This document shows positions 22,243 through 30,332 of a stretch of DNA of 40,222 nt, in pieces. Position 1 is the stretch's first letter. The number at the start of each line of letters is the position of its first letter. The translations under genes were made by a program, and so were the position numbers. The stretch is from Actinomycetota bacterium (GTDB lineage: Bacteria > Actinomycetota > Acidimicrobiia > IMCC26256 > PALSA-555): the NCBI GenBank assembly GCA_016870245.1, contig VGCA01000006.1, positions 1 through 40,222 on the forward strand, given 5' to 3'. Below the pieces are notes generated by a model. That model was given only the letters and a program-made list of their open reading frames with translations, was not told the DNA's origin and did no database searches.

Positions 22243-23160
22243 TCAGGACTGCCGATCCGCGGCGGGGCGGTCCGCCGGTTCCACGTCGACCCGGTCGGCC
22301 ACCTCGGCCATGAACCGCTCGATCGCCTCGGGCGCGTCGCGGCTCGTGACCCAGGGCATCACCACCACCCGCTCCACACCGAGCTCGGCCATCCGGGCGA
22401 CGTCGGCCGCGGCGGGCGCGGGGTGCAACACGGTGATCCCGAAGGCTCGCGCCGGGTCGAAGGCCTCGTCGCCGTCGGCGAGCAGGGTGACCCGCACGGC
22501 CGCCAGCCGGTCGACGAGGCGGGCGACCCCGGCGACGTCACCCGCCACCCCGCCCGACATCCAGCCGTCACCGAAGCGCAGGGCGCGGCGCAGCGCGCCG
22601 TCGGAGTCACCACCGAACAGGATCGGCGGGTGCGGCTGCGAGGCCGGTGAGGGCACGAGGTGCACGGGTGGGACGTCGAAGTGCCGGCCGTGGAACCCGG
22701 CGCCGGGCTCCGTCCAGAGGCTCCGGAGGGCGACGGCCGCCTCCTCGGTGCGCGAGAAGCGGGTGCGCGGGTCGACACCGAGTGCCGCGAACTCCTCGGT
22801 GAGCCACCCCACCCCCACCCCGAGGACGAGTCGGGGACCCACCAGCGCCTCGAGGGTGACCGCGTGGCGTGCGGTCAGGATCGGGTGGCGCAACCCCAGC
22901 AGGTAGACGGCCGTCCCGAGCCGGATGCGGGTGGTCGCGACGCCGATGGTCGCGAGCACGGTCCACGGGTCGAACAGCGGCACGGCGGCGCCGTAGGGGA
23001 ACGCGCCGTCGTCGGTCCCGGGGTACTCGGAGGAGAACTCGACCGGGATCACCACGTGGTCGGGCACGAACACCGACTCGTAGCCGAGCTCCTCGGCCCG
23101 CGCCGCGAGGGCCGGCATGCGGTCGGGCCGGACCCCGACGAGGTTCAGGCCCAGCCGCAC
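22243..23160 (-). CDS. LLM-class (F420-type) oxidoreductase
   Basis: 305 residues, GTG 23160. Starts MRLGLNLVGV, has VFVPDHVVIP (30-39), RIRLGTAVYLLGLRHP and VLGVGVGWLTEEFAALGVD, which are characteristic of the luciferase-like enzymes often described as probable F420-dependent oxidoreductases (TIGR03619-like). Whether it uses F420 or FMN cannot be decided from the sequence. It lies four bases after the stop of another LLM gene and is translated from the same message; the two may form a heteromer or handle successive steps. The hinge region to the export operon (22138-22242) has the promoter of that operon. Substrate unknown. Confidence 0.88.
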   Translation of the reverse strand: MRLGLNLVGVRPDRMPALAARAEELGYESVFVPDHVVIPVEFSSEYPGTDDGAFPYGAAVPLFDPWTVLATIGVATTRIRLGTAVYLLGLRHPILTARHAVTLEALVGPRLVLGVGVGWLTEEFAALGVDPRTRFSRTEEAAVALRSLWTEPGAGFHGRHFDVPPVHLVPSPASQPHPPILFGGDSDGALRRALRFGDGWMSGGVAGDVAGVARLVDRLAAVRVTLLADGDEAFDPARAFGITVLHPAPAAADVARMAELGVERVVVMPWVTSRDAPEAIERFMAEVADRVDVEPADRPAADRQS

Positions 23161-23163
23161 GCG

Positions 23164-24036
23164 TCAGACGCCCTGCAGCGGCCTCAGCACCTCGCGACCG
23201 AAGCCGTCGATCGACTCGGGGGACGCGAAGTCGCAGAACCAGACGTACACGCGCTCCACCCCCTGCTCGGCGAGCCCGCCGAAGTAGTCGACGATCTCCG
23301 GGCCCGTCCCGATGACCGGCGCCGAGGAGCCGAACCGGCGCTGGGCGGTCTCCGTGATCGCCGCGCGCGACGCCTCGTCGGGGACGTAGGCGACCATCTT
23401 CTGCACCGACACGCGGGCGTCGCCCACCTGGTCGCGCAGCTCGGGGACCCGGTGCATCTCGCCTACGTGCACGTTCCACCAGTCGGCGTGCTCGCGCACG
23501 AGCGCGAGCGTCTTCTTCCCCACGCCCCCGATCACGATCGGGATGTGCCCGAGCGGGACGGGCTGCTGGCGCGCGCCCGTCATGTGGTGGAACTCGCCGT
23601 CGTAGTCGAGGGTCTCCCCGGCCCAGAAGGCCTTGAGGACGTCGAGGGTCTCCCGCAGCCGCTCCACCCGATCCCGCGGCGCCGTCGAGCCCACCCCGTA
23701 GACCGAGAACTCGGTGGGCACCGATCCCCACCCGATCCCGAGCTCGAAGCGCCCACCGGACGCGTGGTCGATCGACACCGCTTCGCGGGCGAGCGTCGCC
23801 GGGTGCCGGAACGCGTCGCACAGCACGAGCGACCCCACCATGAGCGTGGAGGTGTGCGCGGCGATCCACGTGTTGGTGACCATCGCCTCGTACATCGGCT
23901 GGTCCTCGGCCATCGGCGGGGCGAGGTGGTCCATCCCGGTCATGCCCACGAACCCGGCGGCCTCGGCTGCCTGCGCCCGCTCGACGATCTGGTCGAACGA
24001 CAGCCGCATCTGGGGCAGGAACAGGTTGAACTCCAT
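23164..24036 (-). CDS. LLM-class flavin-dependent oxidoreductase
   Basis: 290 residues, ATG 24036 preceded by GAAGGG (ribosome-binding site, about six bases away). Typical features: MEFNLFLPQMRLSFDQIVERAQAAE start, MTGMDHLAPP (32-41), SGGRFELGIGWG and IPIVIGGVGKKTL. This is the mycobacterial-style LLM group that acts on unknown lipophilic substrates with F420 or FMN. It is transcribed first, followed after three bases by the second LLM gene, so the two should be expressed together. It is divergent from the small membrane protein gene at 24198. Confidence 0.88.
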   Translation of the reverse strand: MEFNLFLPQMRLSFDQIVERAQAAEAAGFVGMTGMDHLAPPMAEDQPMYEAMVTNTWIAAHTSTLMVGSLVLCDAFRHPATLAREAVSIDHASGGRFELGIGWGSVPTEFSVYGVGSTAPRDRVERLRETLDVLKAFWAGETLDYDGEFHHMTGARQQPVPLGHIPIVIGGVGKKTLALVREHADWWNVHVGEMHRVPELRDQVGDARVSVQKMVAYVPDEASRAAITETAQRRFGSSAPVIGTGPEIVDYFGGLAEQGVERVYVWFCDFASPESIDGFGREVLRPLQGV

Positions 24037-24185
24037 CGGGGACCCTTCTCGGTTCGCAGCCGTCGCCGGTCGGCCCCCGTTGCTAGTCGCAGGGAGATGC
24101 ACGCGCCACTCGGACCCCGGGCGGCTTCGCCCGCCGACCCCCCGCGCCGGCCGCCGCGGCTGCGCAGCACCCCCACGCCTCGGCT

Positions 24186-24191
24186 TAGGGT
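24186..24191 (+). promoter_or_regulatory. -10-like hexamer TAGGGT, leaderless start at 24198
   Basis: TAGGGT, then GGGTCC, then ATG 24198. No Shine-Dalgarno. Confidence 0.5.
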
Positions 24192-24197
24192 GGGTCC

Positions 24198-24620
24198 ATG
24201 CCTCGCTCGCAGACCCAGAAGATCCGCCGTCGGCGCCGCGTCGACGGGCTCGCCGTCGTAGCCGGCGCGATCCGCCTGGCGTCGGGTGTGTCGTTCCTCG
24301 TCACGCCCGAGGCTGCCAACCGGCTCTGGGGCGACGAGGAACAGCCCGAGGCGACGACCAGCCTCCTCCTGCGGTCGATGGGCTACCGCGACGCGCTGAT
24401 CGGCGGGCTGCTCATCTGGAGCGGGGTGCGCCCCGGCGGGTCGAGCGCGGGGTGGTTCCTCGCCTCGGCGGGCGCCGACGCCGCCGACCTGGCGGGCGGC
24501 CTGGCCAACCACGACCGGATGACCCCGTCGCAGCGGGCACGCGGGCTCGGCGGCGCGGCCGTGGGCATCGCGATCGGCGTGATCGGCGCGGCACGCGCCG
24601 TGCTCCGACCCCGCGCCTGA
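24198..24620 (+). CDS. Small integral membrane protein of unknown function (DUF4267-like outline)
   Basis: 140 residues, leaderless ATG 24198. Basic N-terminus (KIRRRRR, 8-14), then hydrophobic segments at about 17-36, 63-77, 84-102 and 116-134. The spacing and the motif RSMGYRDALIGGLLIWSG resemble small actinobacterial membrane proteins grouped as DUF4267, but the match is from memory and not certain. There is no catalytic motif. It is alone between two minus-strand groups, ends 22 bases before the convergent neighbour, and no terminator is visible. Confidence 0.7.
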   Translation: MPRSQTQKIRRRRRVDGLAVVAGAIRLASGVSFLVTPEAANRLWGDEEQPEATTSLLLRSMGYRDALIGGLLIWSGVRPGGSSAGWFLASAGADAADLAGGLANHDRMTPSQRARGLGGAAVGIAIGVIGAARAVLRPRA

Positions 24621-24642
24621 TCGACAAACGCCCGCCCCGGGG

Positions 24643-25392
24643 TCACTCGTCGGGGAGCTGGAAGCTGTCGCGGTCGGAGTCCCGGGGCTGGCGACCCGTG
24701 CGGAACGGGCTGAGTGGCGCATCGACCATGAGGAACCGGTCGAACGCCGTCGACAGCTCGGCCTGGTGCTCGCGCCAGGCCCGCAGCGCCGGGTCGGCCC
24801 GCACCGCCTTCTCGAGCTCGGCCCACTGCTCCCAGGTGGGGATGGCCCACAGCACGATCGCCTCGGAGTCGTCCATCATCGCGGTGACGAAGGCGCCGGC
24901 CAGCTCCCAGCCGAACTGCTCGTAGAGCGGGATCTGGCGCTCGCGCACCAGGTCGTCGACGTAGTGCCAGGCGGTGTCGGGCCTCAGGCTCACCAGCTCG
25001 TGGGCGTACGCCTCGCCCCGCACGCCGTCGGCGCAGAGCTCCTCGATGGTGCGGGTCCACGCCGCCGGCAGGATCAGCCGGTCGGTGCCGCTGCGCCGGA
25101 ACTGCGCCGCCCGGGCCCACCAGGCGGCGAGGGCCGGGTCCTGGAGCCCCGGGTGGTTGAACTCGTGCCGGAACGACGTCGCCATGCCGTCCCAGCCGTC
25201 CTCCTCCCACAGGTTGACGACCTCGGGCCAGCGCCGGGTGGTGCCCACCGTGCCCCACACGCCGTAGCAGAGCTGGTTGCGCTCGCGCTGCGCCGTCGGC
25301 GACCAGTTCGCCGTCATGTGGTGCATGTAGTTGGCCCGGTTGTGGCCGATGATGTCGATGAACTCGTGGATGTAGATCTTCTCGTTCGCCAC
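24643..25392 (-). CDS. NIPSNAP/dimeric alpha-beta barrel-like protein
   Basis: 249 residues, GTG 25392. The N-terminal half (YIHEFIDIIGHNRANYMHHM) and the C-terminal half (WHYVDDLVRERQIPLYEQFGWELAGAF) each resemble the start of a NIPSNAP-type ferredoxin-like domain, ending in DSEAIVLWAIPTWEQWAELE, so the protein looks like a fused dimer. Family members bind small hydrophobic molecules or act in degradation pathways, but mostly without known reaction. It lies 86 bases after the SDR stop on the same strand, so it may be the third gene of the Baeyer-Villiger operon. The gap contains a duplicated copy of the SDR gene's 3' end. Confidence 0.7.
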   Translation of the reverse strand: MANEKIYIHEFIDIIGHNRANYMHHMTANWSPTAQRERNQLCYGVWGTVGTTRRWPEVVNLWEEDGWDGMATSFRHEFNHPGLQDPALAAWWARAAQFRRSGTDRLILPAAWTRTIEELCADGVRGEAYAHELVSLRPDTAWHYVDDLVRERQIPLYEQFGWELAGAFVTAMMDDSEAIVLWAIPTWEQWAELEKAVRADPALRAWREHQAELSTAFDRFLMVDAPLSPFRTGRQPRDSDRDSFQLPDE

Positions 25393-25438
25393 GGACGGGT
25401 CCGATCGTCGAGGGATGCAGGCGGTCTCAGATCCCGGA

Positions 25439-25489
25439 GCCGCAGGCGGGTGTCACATCGCGTCGCCGCATGCGGGGGTCATATCGCGT
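25439..25489 (-). repeat. Imperfect 25-bp duplication of the SDR gene's 3' end
   Basis: 25439-25463 and 25465-25489 match at 22 of 25 positions. The copy at 25465-25489 includes the last codons and stop of the SDR; the other lies just downstream and reads through a similar end (gcg atg tga), so the tail and stop codon have been tandemly duplicated. Confidence 0.75.
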
Positions 25490-26258
25490 ACCCGCCGTCG
25501 ACGCCGATCACCTGGCCGGTGATCCCGCCGCCGTCGTCACCGACCAGCAGGGAGATCATGCCCGTCAGCTCCTCGGGTTCGAGGATGCGGCCCTGCGCGT
25601 TGGCGGCCAGCGCCTCGGACTGGGCCTCCTCCACCGTCACCCCCTGGCGGGCGGCGATGGCCTGCCAGTCGATCATCGAGGTGTTGGTCCAGCCCGGGCA
25701 CACGCAGTTGACGGTGATGCCGTGGCGCGCGGTCGCCTGGGCGAGCTGGCGGGTCAGGCCGACGAGGCCGTGCTTCCCGGCGGTGTAGCCGAGGCGACCG
25801 CCCGGCGTGCTCGACCGGGCCGCGCCGGAGCCGATCATCACGATCCGCCCCCAGCCCCGGTCGCGCATGCCTCCGAGCGCGGCGCTGGTCGTCCACCACG
25901 CCGAGGTGAGGTTCATCGTCAGCGTGCGCTCGAACGTGTCGTCGTCCATGGTGAACGGGTCGTGGTCCCGCCCCACCGACCCGCCCACGTTGTTGACCAG
26001 GACGTCGACGCCGCCGAAGGCCTCGATGGCCGCGGTCACCGGACGGCGGGCGCCGTCGCGATCGAGTGCGTCGGCCACGACCGCGAGCCCGCGGCCGCCG
26101 TCGGCCTCGATCTGCGCCACGACCGCGTCGAGGTCCGACTGCGTGCGTGACGAGACCACCACGGCGTGGCCCTCACGGGCGAGCCGCAGCGCGGTGGCGC
26201 GACCGATGCCGCGTCCACCGCCCGTGACGACCGCGATGCGGCCCGACGCGTCGCGCAT
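25479..26258 (-). CDS. SDR-family oxidoreductase (FabG-like)
   Basis: 259 residues, ATG 26258. Cofactor loop TGGGRGIG (12-19), NNVGG (89-93), Ser144, Tyr158 and Lys162, and the C-terminal GQVIGVDGGYAI. Normal length for the family. The start lies three bases after the stop of the Baeyer-Villiger gene, so the two are co-transcribed. The usual logic is that the SDR oxidises an alcohol to the ketone used by the monooxygenase, or reduces a downstream product; this is inference from the pairing. Arg38 after the second strand (VVSSRTQ) suggests NADP(H). Confidence 0.93.
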   Translation of the reverse strand: MRDASGRIAVVTGGGRGIGRATALRLAREGHAVVVSSRTQSDLDAVVAQIEADGGRGLAVVADALDRDGARRPVTAAIEAFGGVDVLVNNVGGSVGRDHDPFTMDDDTFERTLTMNLTSAWWTTSAALGGMRDRGWGRIVMIGSGAARSSTPGGRLGYTAGKHGLVGLTRQLAQATARHGITVNCVCPGWTNTSMIDWQAIAARQGVTVEEAQSEALAANAQGRILEPEELTGMISLLVGDDGGGITGQVIGVDGGYAI

Positions 26259-26261
26259 CGA

Positions 26262-28133
26262 CTACGAGATCTCGATGTCGTCCCAGTCGACCTCGACGCA
26301 CATGCGGTGGTACTCGGGGCCGTACCACGGCGCGTTGACCTGCATCCGGCCGTGCTCGTTGATGTAGTAGTTCTTGTCCGGCGCACCTTCGTCCTGCATC
26401 AGCAGCAGCCGCGACGCCTCGACGTCGAGCGCCTCGTTGTAGCGCTCGTACGCGTCCATCGTGACCTCGACGCGAGACTTGCCCTCCTGGAGCATCCGGG
26501 TGAGCAGCCGGGCCGAGTAGGCCGACCACACGACGTACCAGATGGGCAGGCCGGTGCCGCCCGACAGGGGCTGGGAGTTGGGCCCGTACAGCATGAACAT
26601 GTTGGGGAACTTCGGCACCATCATGCTGATGTACGCGCGGGGGCCGTCCGTCGACCAGAGATCGTGGATGCTCGTGCCGTCACGGCCCACGTAGTCGGCC
26701 GGCCACAGGTACTTCATCACCTCGAAGCCGGTGGCGGTGACGACGGTGTCGACGGCGTAGACGGTGCCGTCCTCGGTCTCGATGCCCTCCGGTGTCATCC
26801 GCACGATCGGGCTCGTGACCAGCTCGACGTTGTCGCGGGTGAGCGCCTGGTACCACCCGTTGTCGACGACGGGCCGGCGGGAGAACGGCGCGTAGTCGGG
26901 CAGCAGCCGGGCGATGAGGTCCTGGTCGCCGCCGACCTGGGCCTCGATGTAGGCGGTGAGGTCCTTGCGGAGCTGGTCGTTCATCGGGTTCCAGTGCCCG
27001 CCCTGCTTCACCCACTCCTCGTCGGGCTCGATGAAGCCGTGGGTCTGGAACAGGCCGGCGATCGCCATGTAGCGCCACCAGTTCCAGTAGCCGGGGAAGT
27101 GGTCCTGGAGCCACACGATCTCGGGCTCCACGAGCTTGCCGTACTTGTCGCGCGGGCTGATCCACTGCGGCGTGCGCTGGAACACGAACACCTGCGACGC
27201 GTCCTCGGAGATCGGCGCCAGGAGCTGCACGCCGGTGGAGCCGTTGCCGATGATGGCGACGCGCTTGCCCGTGGCGTCCCAGCCGTCGGGCCAGCGGGCC
27301 GGGTGCAGCACCTCACCGGTGTAGGACTCGATGCCCTCGAACTGCGGGAACTTGGGGTTGGCGAAGGTGCCCACGCCGTTGACCAGCGCATTGGCCTCGA
27401 TGGTCTCGATGCCGTCGGGCGTCGAGACCTCGAGCACCCACTTGTCGCGGTCCTCGTCGAACGTGGCCCGCTTCAGCTCGTGCTCGAACCGGGTGTTCTC
27501 GAACACGCCGAACTTCTTCGACACCATCTCGAGGTACTCGCGCACCTCCTTGCCCCGACCGAAGTAGTCACCCCAGCGGTAGTCCTTCTCGAAGTTGAAC
27601 TCGTACGTGATCGAGATCGTGTCGACGCGGATGTCGGGGTACCGGTTGACGCTCCAGGTGCCACCGGGCTCGGGCCGGCGCTCGAGCACCACGTACGGCA
27701 GGCCTAGGCGCTCGCACTGGGTCGCCATCGCGAGCCCGGAGAACCCGCTGCCGACGATCGCGACGAGGAAGTCCTCGGGGATCTCGGGTGCCTCGCCCTC
27801 CCACTCGATCATGAAGGGGAAGTCCTTGAACGCCGGGAGTTCGCGCCGGGCGAGGAACTCCAGGTCGCCCATCTCCTCCTTCGTCGCGAGGTTGCACAGG
27901 CGGCGCAGCTCGGCCTCGGGAGGCTCGGGCAGGCGCTCGGTGCCGGCGTTGGCCTCGAGCCACGCCGCCGCCTTGTCGATGAGGAGGGTGCGCTGGGCGT
28001 CGTCCATCTGCAACGCCATGGGGAGCGCCTCGATCTCCGGGTCGTGGGTGTGCATGAAGAGCGTCACCCGCACCGCGTTGAGGTCCGCGAGCTCGACCGC
28101 CCGCCGGATGAACGCCGAATCCACGTCTGCCAC
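26262..28133 (-). CDS. Type I Baeyer-Villiger monooxygenase with N-terminal extension (HAPMO-like)
   Basis: 623 residues from GTG 28133, chosen because AGGA lies six bases upstream; the frame stays open for 13 more codons. FAD motif GSGFSG (128-133), GGTWSVNRYP (157-166, a block shared by Baeyer-Villiger enzymes), fingerprint YTGEVLHPARWP (271-282, with Tyr instead of the first Phe of FxGxxxHxxxWP) and NADP loop GNGSTG (296-301). About 125 residues precede the flavin domain, the architecture of 4-hydroxyacetophenone monooxygenase. Reaction: NADPH- and O2-dependent conversion of a ketone to an ester or lactone. It is followed by the SDR gene with a three-base gap. Upstream lie a promoter and a palindrome. 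The natural ketone is unknown. Confidence 0.93.
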   Translation of the reverse strand: MADVDSAFIRRAVELADLNAVRVTLFMHTHDPEIEALPMALQMDDAQRTLLIDKAAAWLEANAGTERLPEPPEAELRRLCNLATKEEMGDLEFLARRELPAFKDFPFMIEWEGEAPEIPEDFLVAIVGSGFSGLAMATQCERLGLPYVVLERRPEPGGTWSVNRYPDIRVDTISITYEFNFEKDYRWGDYFGRGKEVREYLEMVSKKFGVFENTRFEHELKRATFDEDRDKWVLEVSTPDGIETIEANALVNGVGTFANPKFPQFEGIESYTGEVLHPARWPDGWDATGKRVAIIGNGSTGVQLLAPISEDASQVFVFQRTPQWISPRDKYGKLVEPEIVWLQDHFPGYWNWWRYMAIAGLFQTHGFIEPDEEWVKQGGHWNPMNDQLRKDLTAYIEAQVGGDQDLIARLLPDYAPFSRRPVVDNGWYQALTRDNVELVTSPIVRMTPEGIETEDGTVYAVDTVVTATGFEVMKYLWPADYVGRDGTSIHDLWSTDGPRAYISMMVPKFPNMFMLYGPNSQPLSGGTGLPIWYVVWSAYSARLLTRMLQEGKSRVEVTMDAYERYNEALDVEASRLLLMQDEGAPDKNYYINEHGRMQVNAPWYGPEYHRMCVEVDWDDIEIS

Positions 28134-28172
28134 GGTTCCTGATCCCCCTGGTCCACCGAATGGAGCGGGCAC

Positions 28173-28178
28173 ACCGTA
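28173..28178 (-). promoter_or_regulatory. -10-like hexamer TACGGT for the Baeyer-Villiger operon
   Basis: On the minus strand TACGGT (28178-28173) with the palindrome 28185-28201 covering the place of the -35, giving an arrangement suited to repression. The leader to GTG 28133 would be about 32 bases. Confidence 0.45.
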
Positions 28179-28184
28179 TCCGCA

Positions 28185-28201
28185 CCTGACGATCCGTCAG
28201 G
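28185..28201. promoter_or_regulatory. Palindromic operator CCTGACG-ATC-CGTCAGG
   Basis: Perfect 7-bp arms around three bases, in the divergent gap between the Baeyer-Villiger gene (minus) and the phytanoyl-CoA dioxygenase-like gene (plus). The size and symmetry suit a TetR- or GntR-type repressor. The sequence differs from the TGTACCG motif of the right-hand island, so a different regulator would bind. Confidence 0.55.
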
Positions 28202-28244
28202 AATGCGGCCGGTCAGCCCCCACCCGGACCGCCGGCCGGCGCGC

Positions 28245-28250
28245 GAAGAT
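28245..28250 (+). promoter_or_regulatory. Weak -10-like hexamer GAAGAT, leaderless start at 28257
   Basis: GAAGAT, then CCCGCG, then ATG 28257. It keeps the key A and T but is the poorest of the leaderless candidates. An ATG at 28203 would start inside the operator region and is less likely. Confidence 0.3.
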
Positions 28251-28256
28251 CCCGCG

Positions 28257-29033
28257 ATGCCCGACGCCGTCGACCAGGCCCGCTTCGAGCTCGAGGTGTT
28301 CGGGTTCACCGTGCTCGAGTCGGTGCTCCCCGTCGACGAGGCCGCCCGGCTCGGCACCCTCCTCGACGCCGTCGACGCCGCGGTGGGGACCGACTACACC
28401 TACGACGGCGCGCTCGCACGCCACGTGGCGAACCTGCCCGCCCGGGACGACGCCTTTCTCGGGCTCGTCGACCACCCGATGGTCCTCGCCGTCGTGGAGG
28501 CGGTGCTGGGTCACGACATCGTACTCGGGAGCATGAACGCCCGGATCGTGCGCCCCGGGGATCCCGAGCAGGGGTTCCACGCCGACATCCCCACCGTCCA
28601 TCGGCGCCTCGTGGGTCCGCCGATCATGGTCCAGGCGGTGTGGATGCTCGATGGGTTCACCCCCGACAACGGTGCGACCCGACTGGTCCCGGGGTCCCAC
28701 CGGGCGCCGACGTCGGCGCCGCCGCCGGGGCTGACCGTCCCGCACGCCGTCGCGCCCACCGGTCCGGCCGGCAGCGTGCTCGTGTTCGACGGCCAGTGCT
28801 GGCACGGCGGGGGGGCGAACCGCGGCACAGCCCGCCGGCGGGCCGCGTTCGCCCACTACCGGGTCGGCCCGTGGATGCGGTTCCAGACCGACCCGACGGT
28901 CGACTTCCCCGCCGATCGGTGGGCGCGGATGACCCCACGCCAGCGCGAGCTGCTGCGCATGGTCCACGGCGTCGACCAGCGCAACGCCGCCGACTACTAC
29001 CCCGAGCAGTTCACCGGCACCCGCTACGACTGA
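28257..29033 (+). CDS. Phytanoyl-CoA dioxygenase (PhyH)-family Fe(II)/2-oxoglutarate oxygenase
   Basis: 258 residues, ATG 28257. Iron ligands: HxD at His108-x-Asp110 (GFHAD) and His183 (CWHGGG); the 2-oxoglutarate-binding arginine is among Arg193-195 (GTARRRAAF). NGATRLVPGSH (138-148) is the usual block of the family. PhyH-type enzymes hydroxylate phytanoyl-CoA or diverse small molecules; in bacteria most are unassigned. The gene is divergent from the Baeyer-Villiger operon with a shared palindrome, so both are probably controlled together. It ends 12 bases before the convergent acyl-CoA dehydrogenase. Confidence 0.9.
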   Translation: MPDAVDQARFELEVFGFTVLESVLPVDEAARLGTLLDAVDAAVGTDYTYDGALARHVANLPARDDAFLGLVDHPMVLAVVEAVLGHDIVLGSMNARIVRPGDPEQGFHADIPTVHRRLVGPPIMVQAVWMLDGFTPDNGATRLVPGSHRAPTSAPPPGLTVPHAVAPTGPAGSVLVFDGQCWHGGGANRGTARRRAAFAHYRVGPWMRFQTDPTVDFPADRWARMTPRQRELLRMVHGVDQRNAADYYPEQFTGTRYD

Positions 29034-29045
29034 CGGGCCGACCGG

Positions 29046-30332
29046 TCAGGAGGTGGGACCGCGGGGAACGTCGCGGAACGGGACCTCCCGGTCGAACGAC
29101 TGCTCTCGCGGCATGCCGAGCACGCGCTCGCTGATCACGTTGCGGGCCATCTCGATGGTCCCTCCGGCGATCGCGATCGCCTGGCGCACCATGTACGCGT
29201 GCCCGGTTCCGTAGAGCGCGCCGTCGTCGTCGTCCCACGCGGCGCCGGTCGCGCCCGCGAGCTCGAACGGGATGGTGAGCATCGCCTTCATGACCTCCCA
29301 TCCGTACAGCCGCCCGATCGACGCCGCCTGGTCCGACAGGTGGCCGCCGGCGATGCCCTCGCCCAGACGACGCTGGAGCGGATCACCCACCAGGGCCGTC
29401 GTGTAGCCGCGGCCGATCAGGTCGCGCGCCAGCGGGTCGTCGAGGCGGGCCGCCTGCCGGGCGGCGTCGACGAGCAGGCCGGCGCCGTAGATGCCATGGC
29501 CCCCGACCGGCGGCCAGGTGATCACCGGCTCGTTGTGGGCCATCGCCATCCGCTCGTGGAACATCCAGCCGATGCCGACCGTCCAGCCCTGGTCGACCTC
29601 GCCGATGCGGTCGGTGTCGGGCACGCGCAGGTCGGTCATGAACTCCTGGCAGAACTCCTTGTTGCCGTTGAGCATCTCGATGCGCTGGATCTCGATCTCG
29701 GCCTGGTCGATCGGGAACATGAAGACCGTGAGCCCCCGGTGCTTGGGCACGTCCCAGTTGGTGCGGGCGAGGCACAGCGCCCAGTCGGACCACCAGGCAC
29801 CCGTGCTCCACACCTTGGAGCCGTTGAGGATCCACTCGTCGCCGTCGCGCACGGCCGTGGTGAGCGCGCCGGCAACGTCGGATCCGCCGCTGGGCTCCGA
29901 CAGGAACTGGATCCAGATCTCCTCGCCCTTGAGGATGGCGGGGACGTGGCGGAGCTTCTGCTCGTGGGTGCCGAAGTCGAGCAGCACGGCCATGCACGGC
30001 GACATCGTGGGCGTCTGCAGGTGGTACGGGAACTCGTAGCCCGCCAGCTCCTCGTTGAGGGCCTGCTGGTGTGCGGGCGTGAGGCCCAGCCCCCCGTACT
30101 CACGCGGCACGCACACACCGGCCAGGTCGTGATCCCAGAGCATCCGCTGGATCTCGCGTGCCCGGGTCACCGACGCGATCTCCTCGTCGTCGGGGACGAC
30201 GCTGCGGGCGAAGTCGCGATGGCCGCCGCGGCCCAGCGGTCGCAGGTTGGCCCGGATGAACGCGCGGGCGCGAGCCCCCAGCTCCTCGACCGACTCCGCC
30301 GCCGTCTCCGTGGTCTCGTCGACGGCGCTCAT
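29046..30332 (-). CDS. Acyl-CoA dehydrogenase, second gene of a pair
   Basis: 428 residues, ATG 30332, overlapping the preceding stop as ATGA. Flavin and substrate regions FLSEPSGGSDVAGA, ILNGSKVWSTGAWWSDWALC and the C-terminal block GGTIEMARNVISERVLGMPRE are typical of FadE-type acyl-CoA dehydrogenases, which oxidise acyl-CoA to enoyl-CoA. The paired arrangement with a shorter dehydrogenase resembles the alpha2beta2 heterotetramers of steroid side-chain degradation (ChsE1-ChsE2/FadE28-29 type), where neither subunit is active alone. Whether this pair assembles so is inference. The natural acyl group is unknown, but an association with bulky or branched acyl-CoA is plausible. Confidence 0.92.
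   Translation of the reverse strand: MSAVDETTETAAESVEELGARARAFIRANLRPLGRGGHRDFARSVVPDDEEIASVTRAREIQRMLWDHDLAGVCVPREYGGLGLTPAHQQALNEELAGYEFPYHLQTPTMSPCMAVLLDFGTHEQKLRHVPAILKGEEIWIQFLSEPSGGSDVAGALTTAVRDGDEWILNGSKVWSTGAWWSDWALCLARTNWDVPKHRGLTVFMFPIDQAEIEIQRIEMLNGNKEFCQEFMTDLRVPDTDRIGEVDQGWTVGIGWMFHERMAMAHNEPVITWPPVGGHGIYGAGLLVDAARQAARLDDPLARDLIGRGYTTALVGDPLQRRLGEGIAGGHLSDQAASIGRLYGWEVMKAMLTIPFELAGATGAAWDDDDGALYGTGHAYMVRQAIAIAGGTIEMARNVISERVLGMPREQSFDREVPFRDVPRGPTS

Noticed and set aside
22230-22247. Two CGTCAGG direct repeats like the half-site of the 28185 palindrome
   Set aside because: One contains the TCA of a stop codon, they are not palindromic and they lie at the end of a gene, so a regulatory role is unlikely.
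28203-28256. Longer start (ATG 28203) for the phytanoyl-CoA dioxygenase-like gene
   Set aside because: It begins next to the operator and adds a Pro/Arg stretch without family similarity; ATG 28257 fits the family start.
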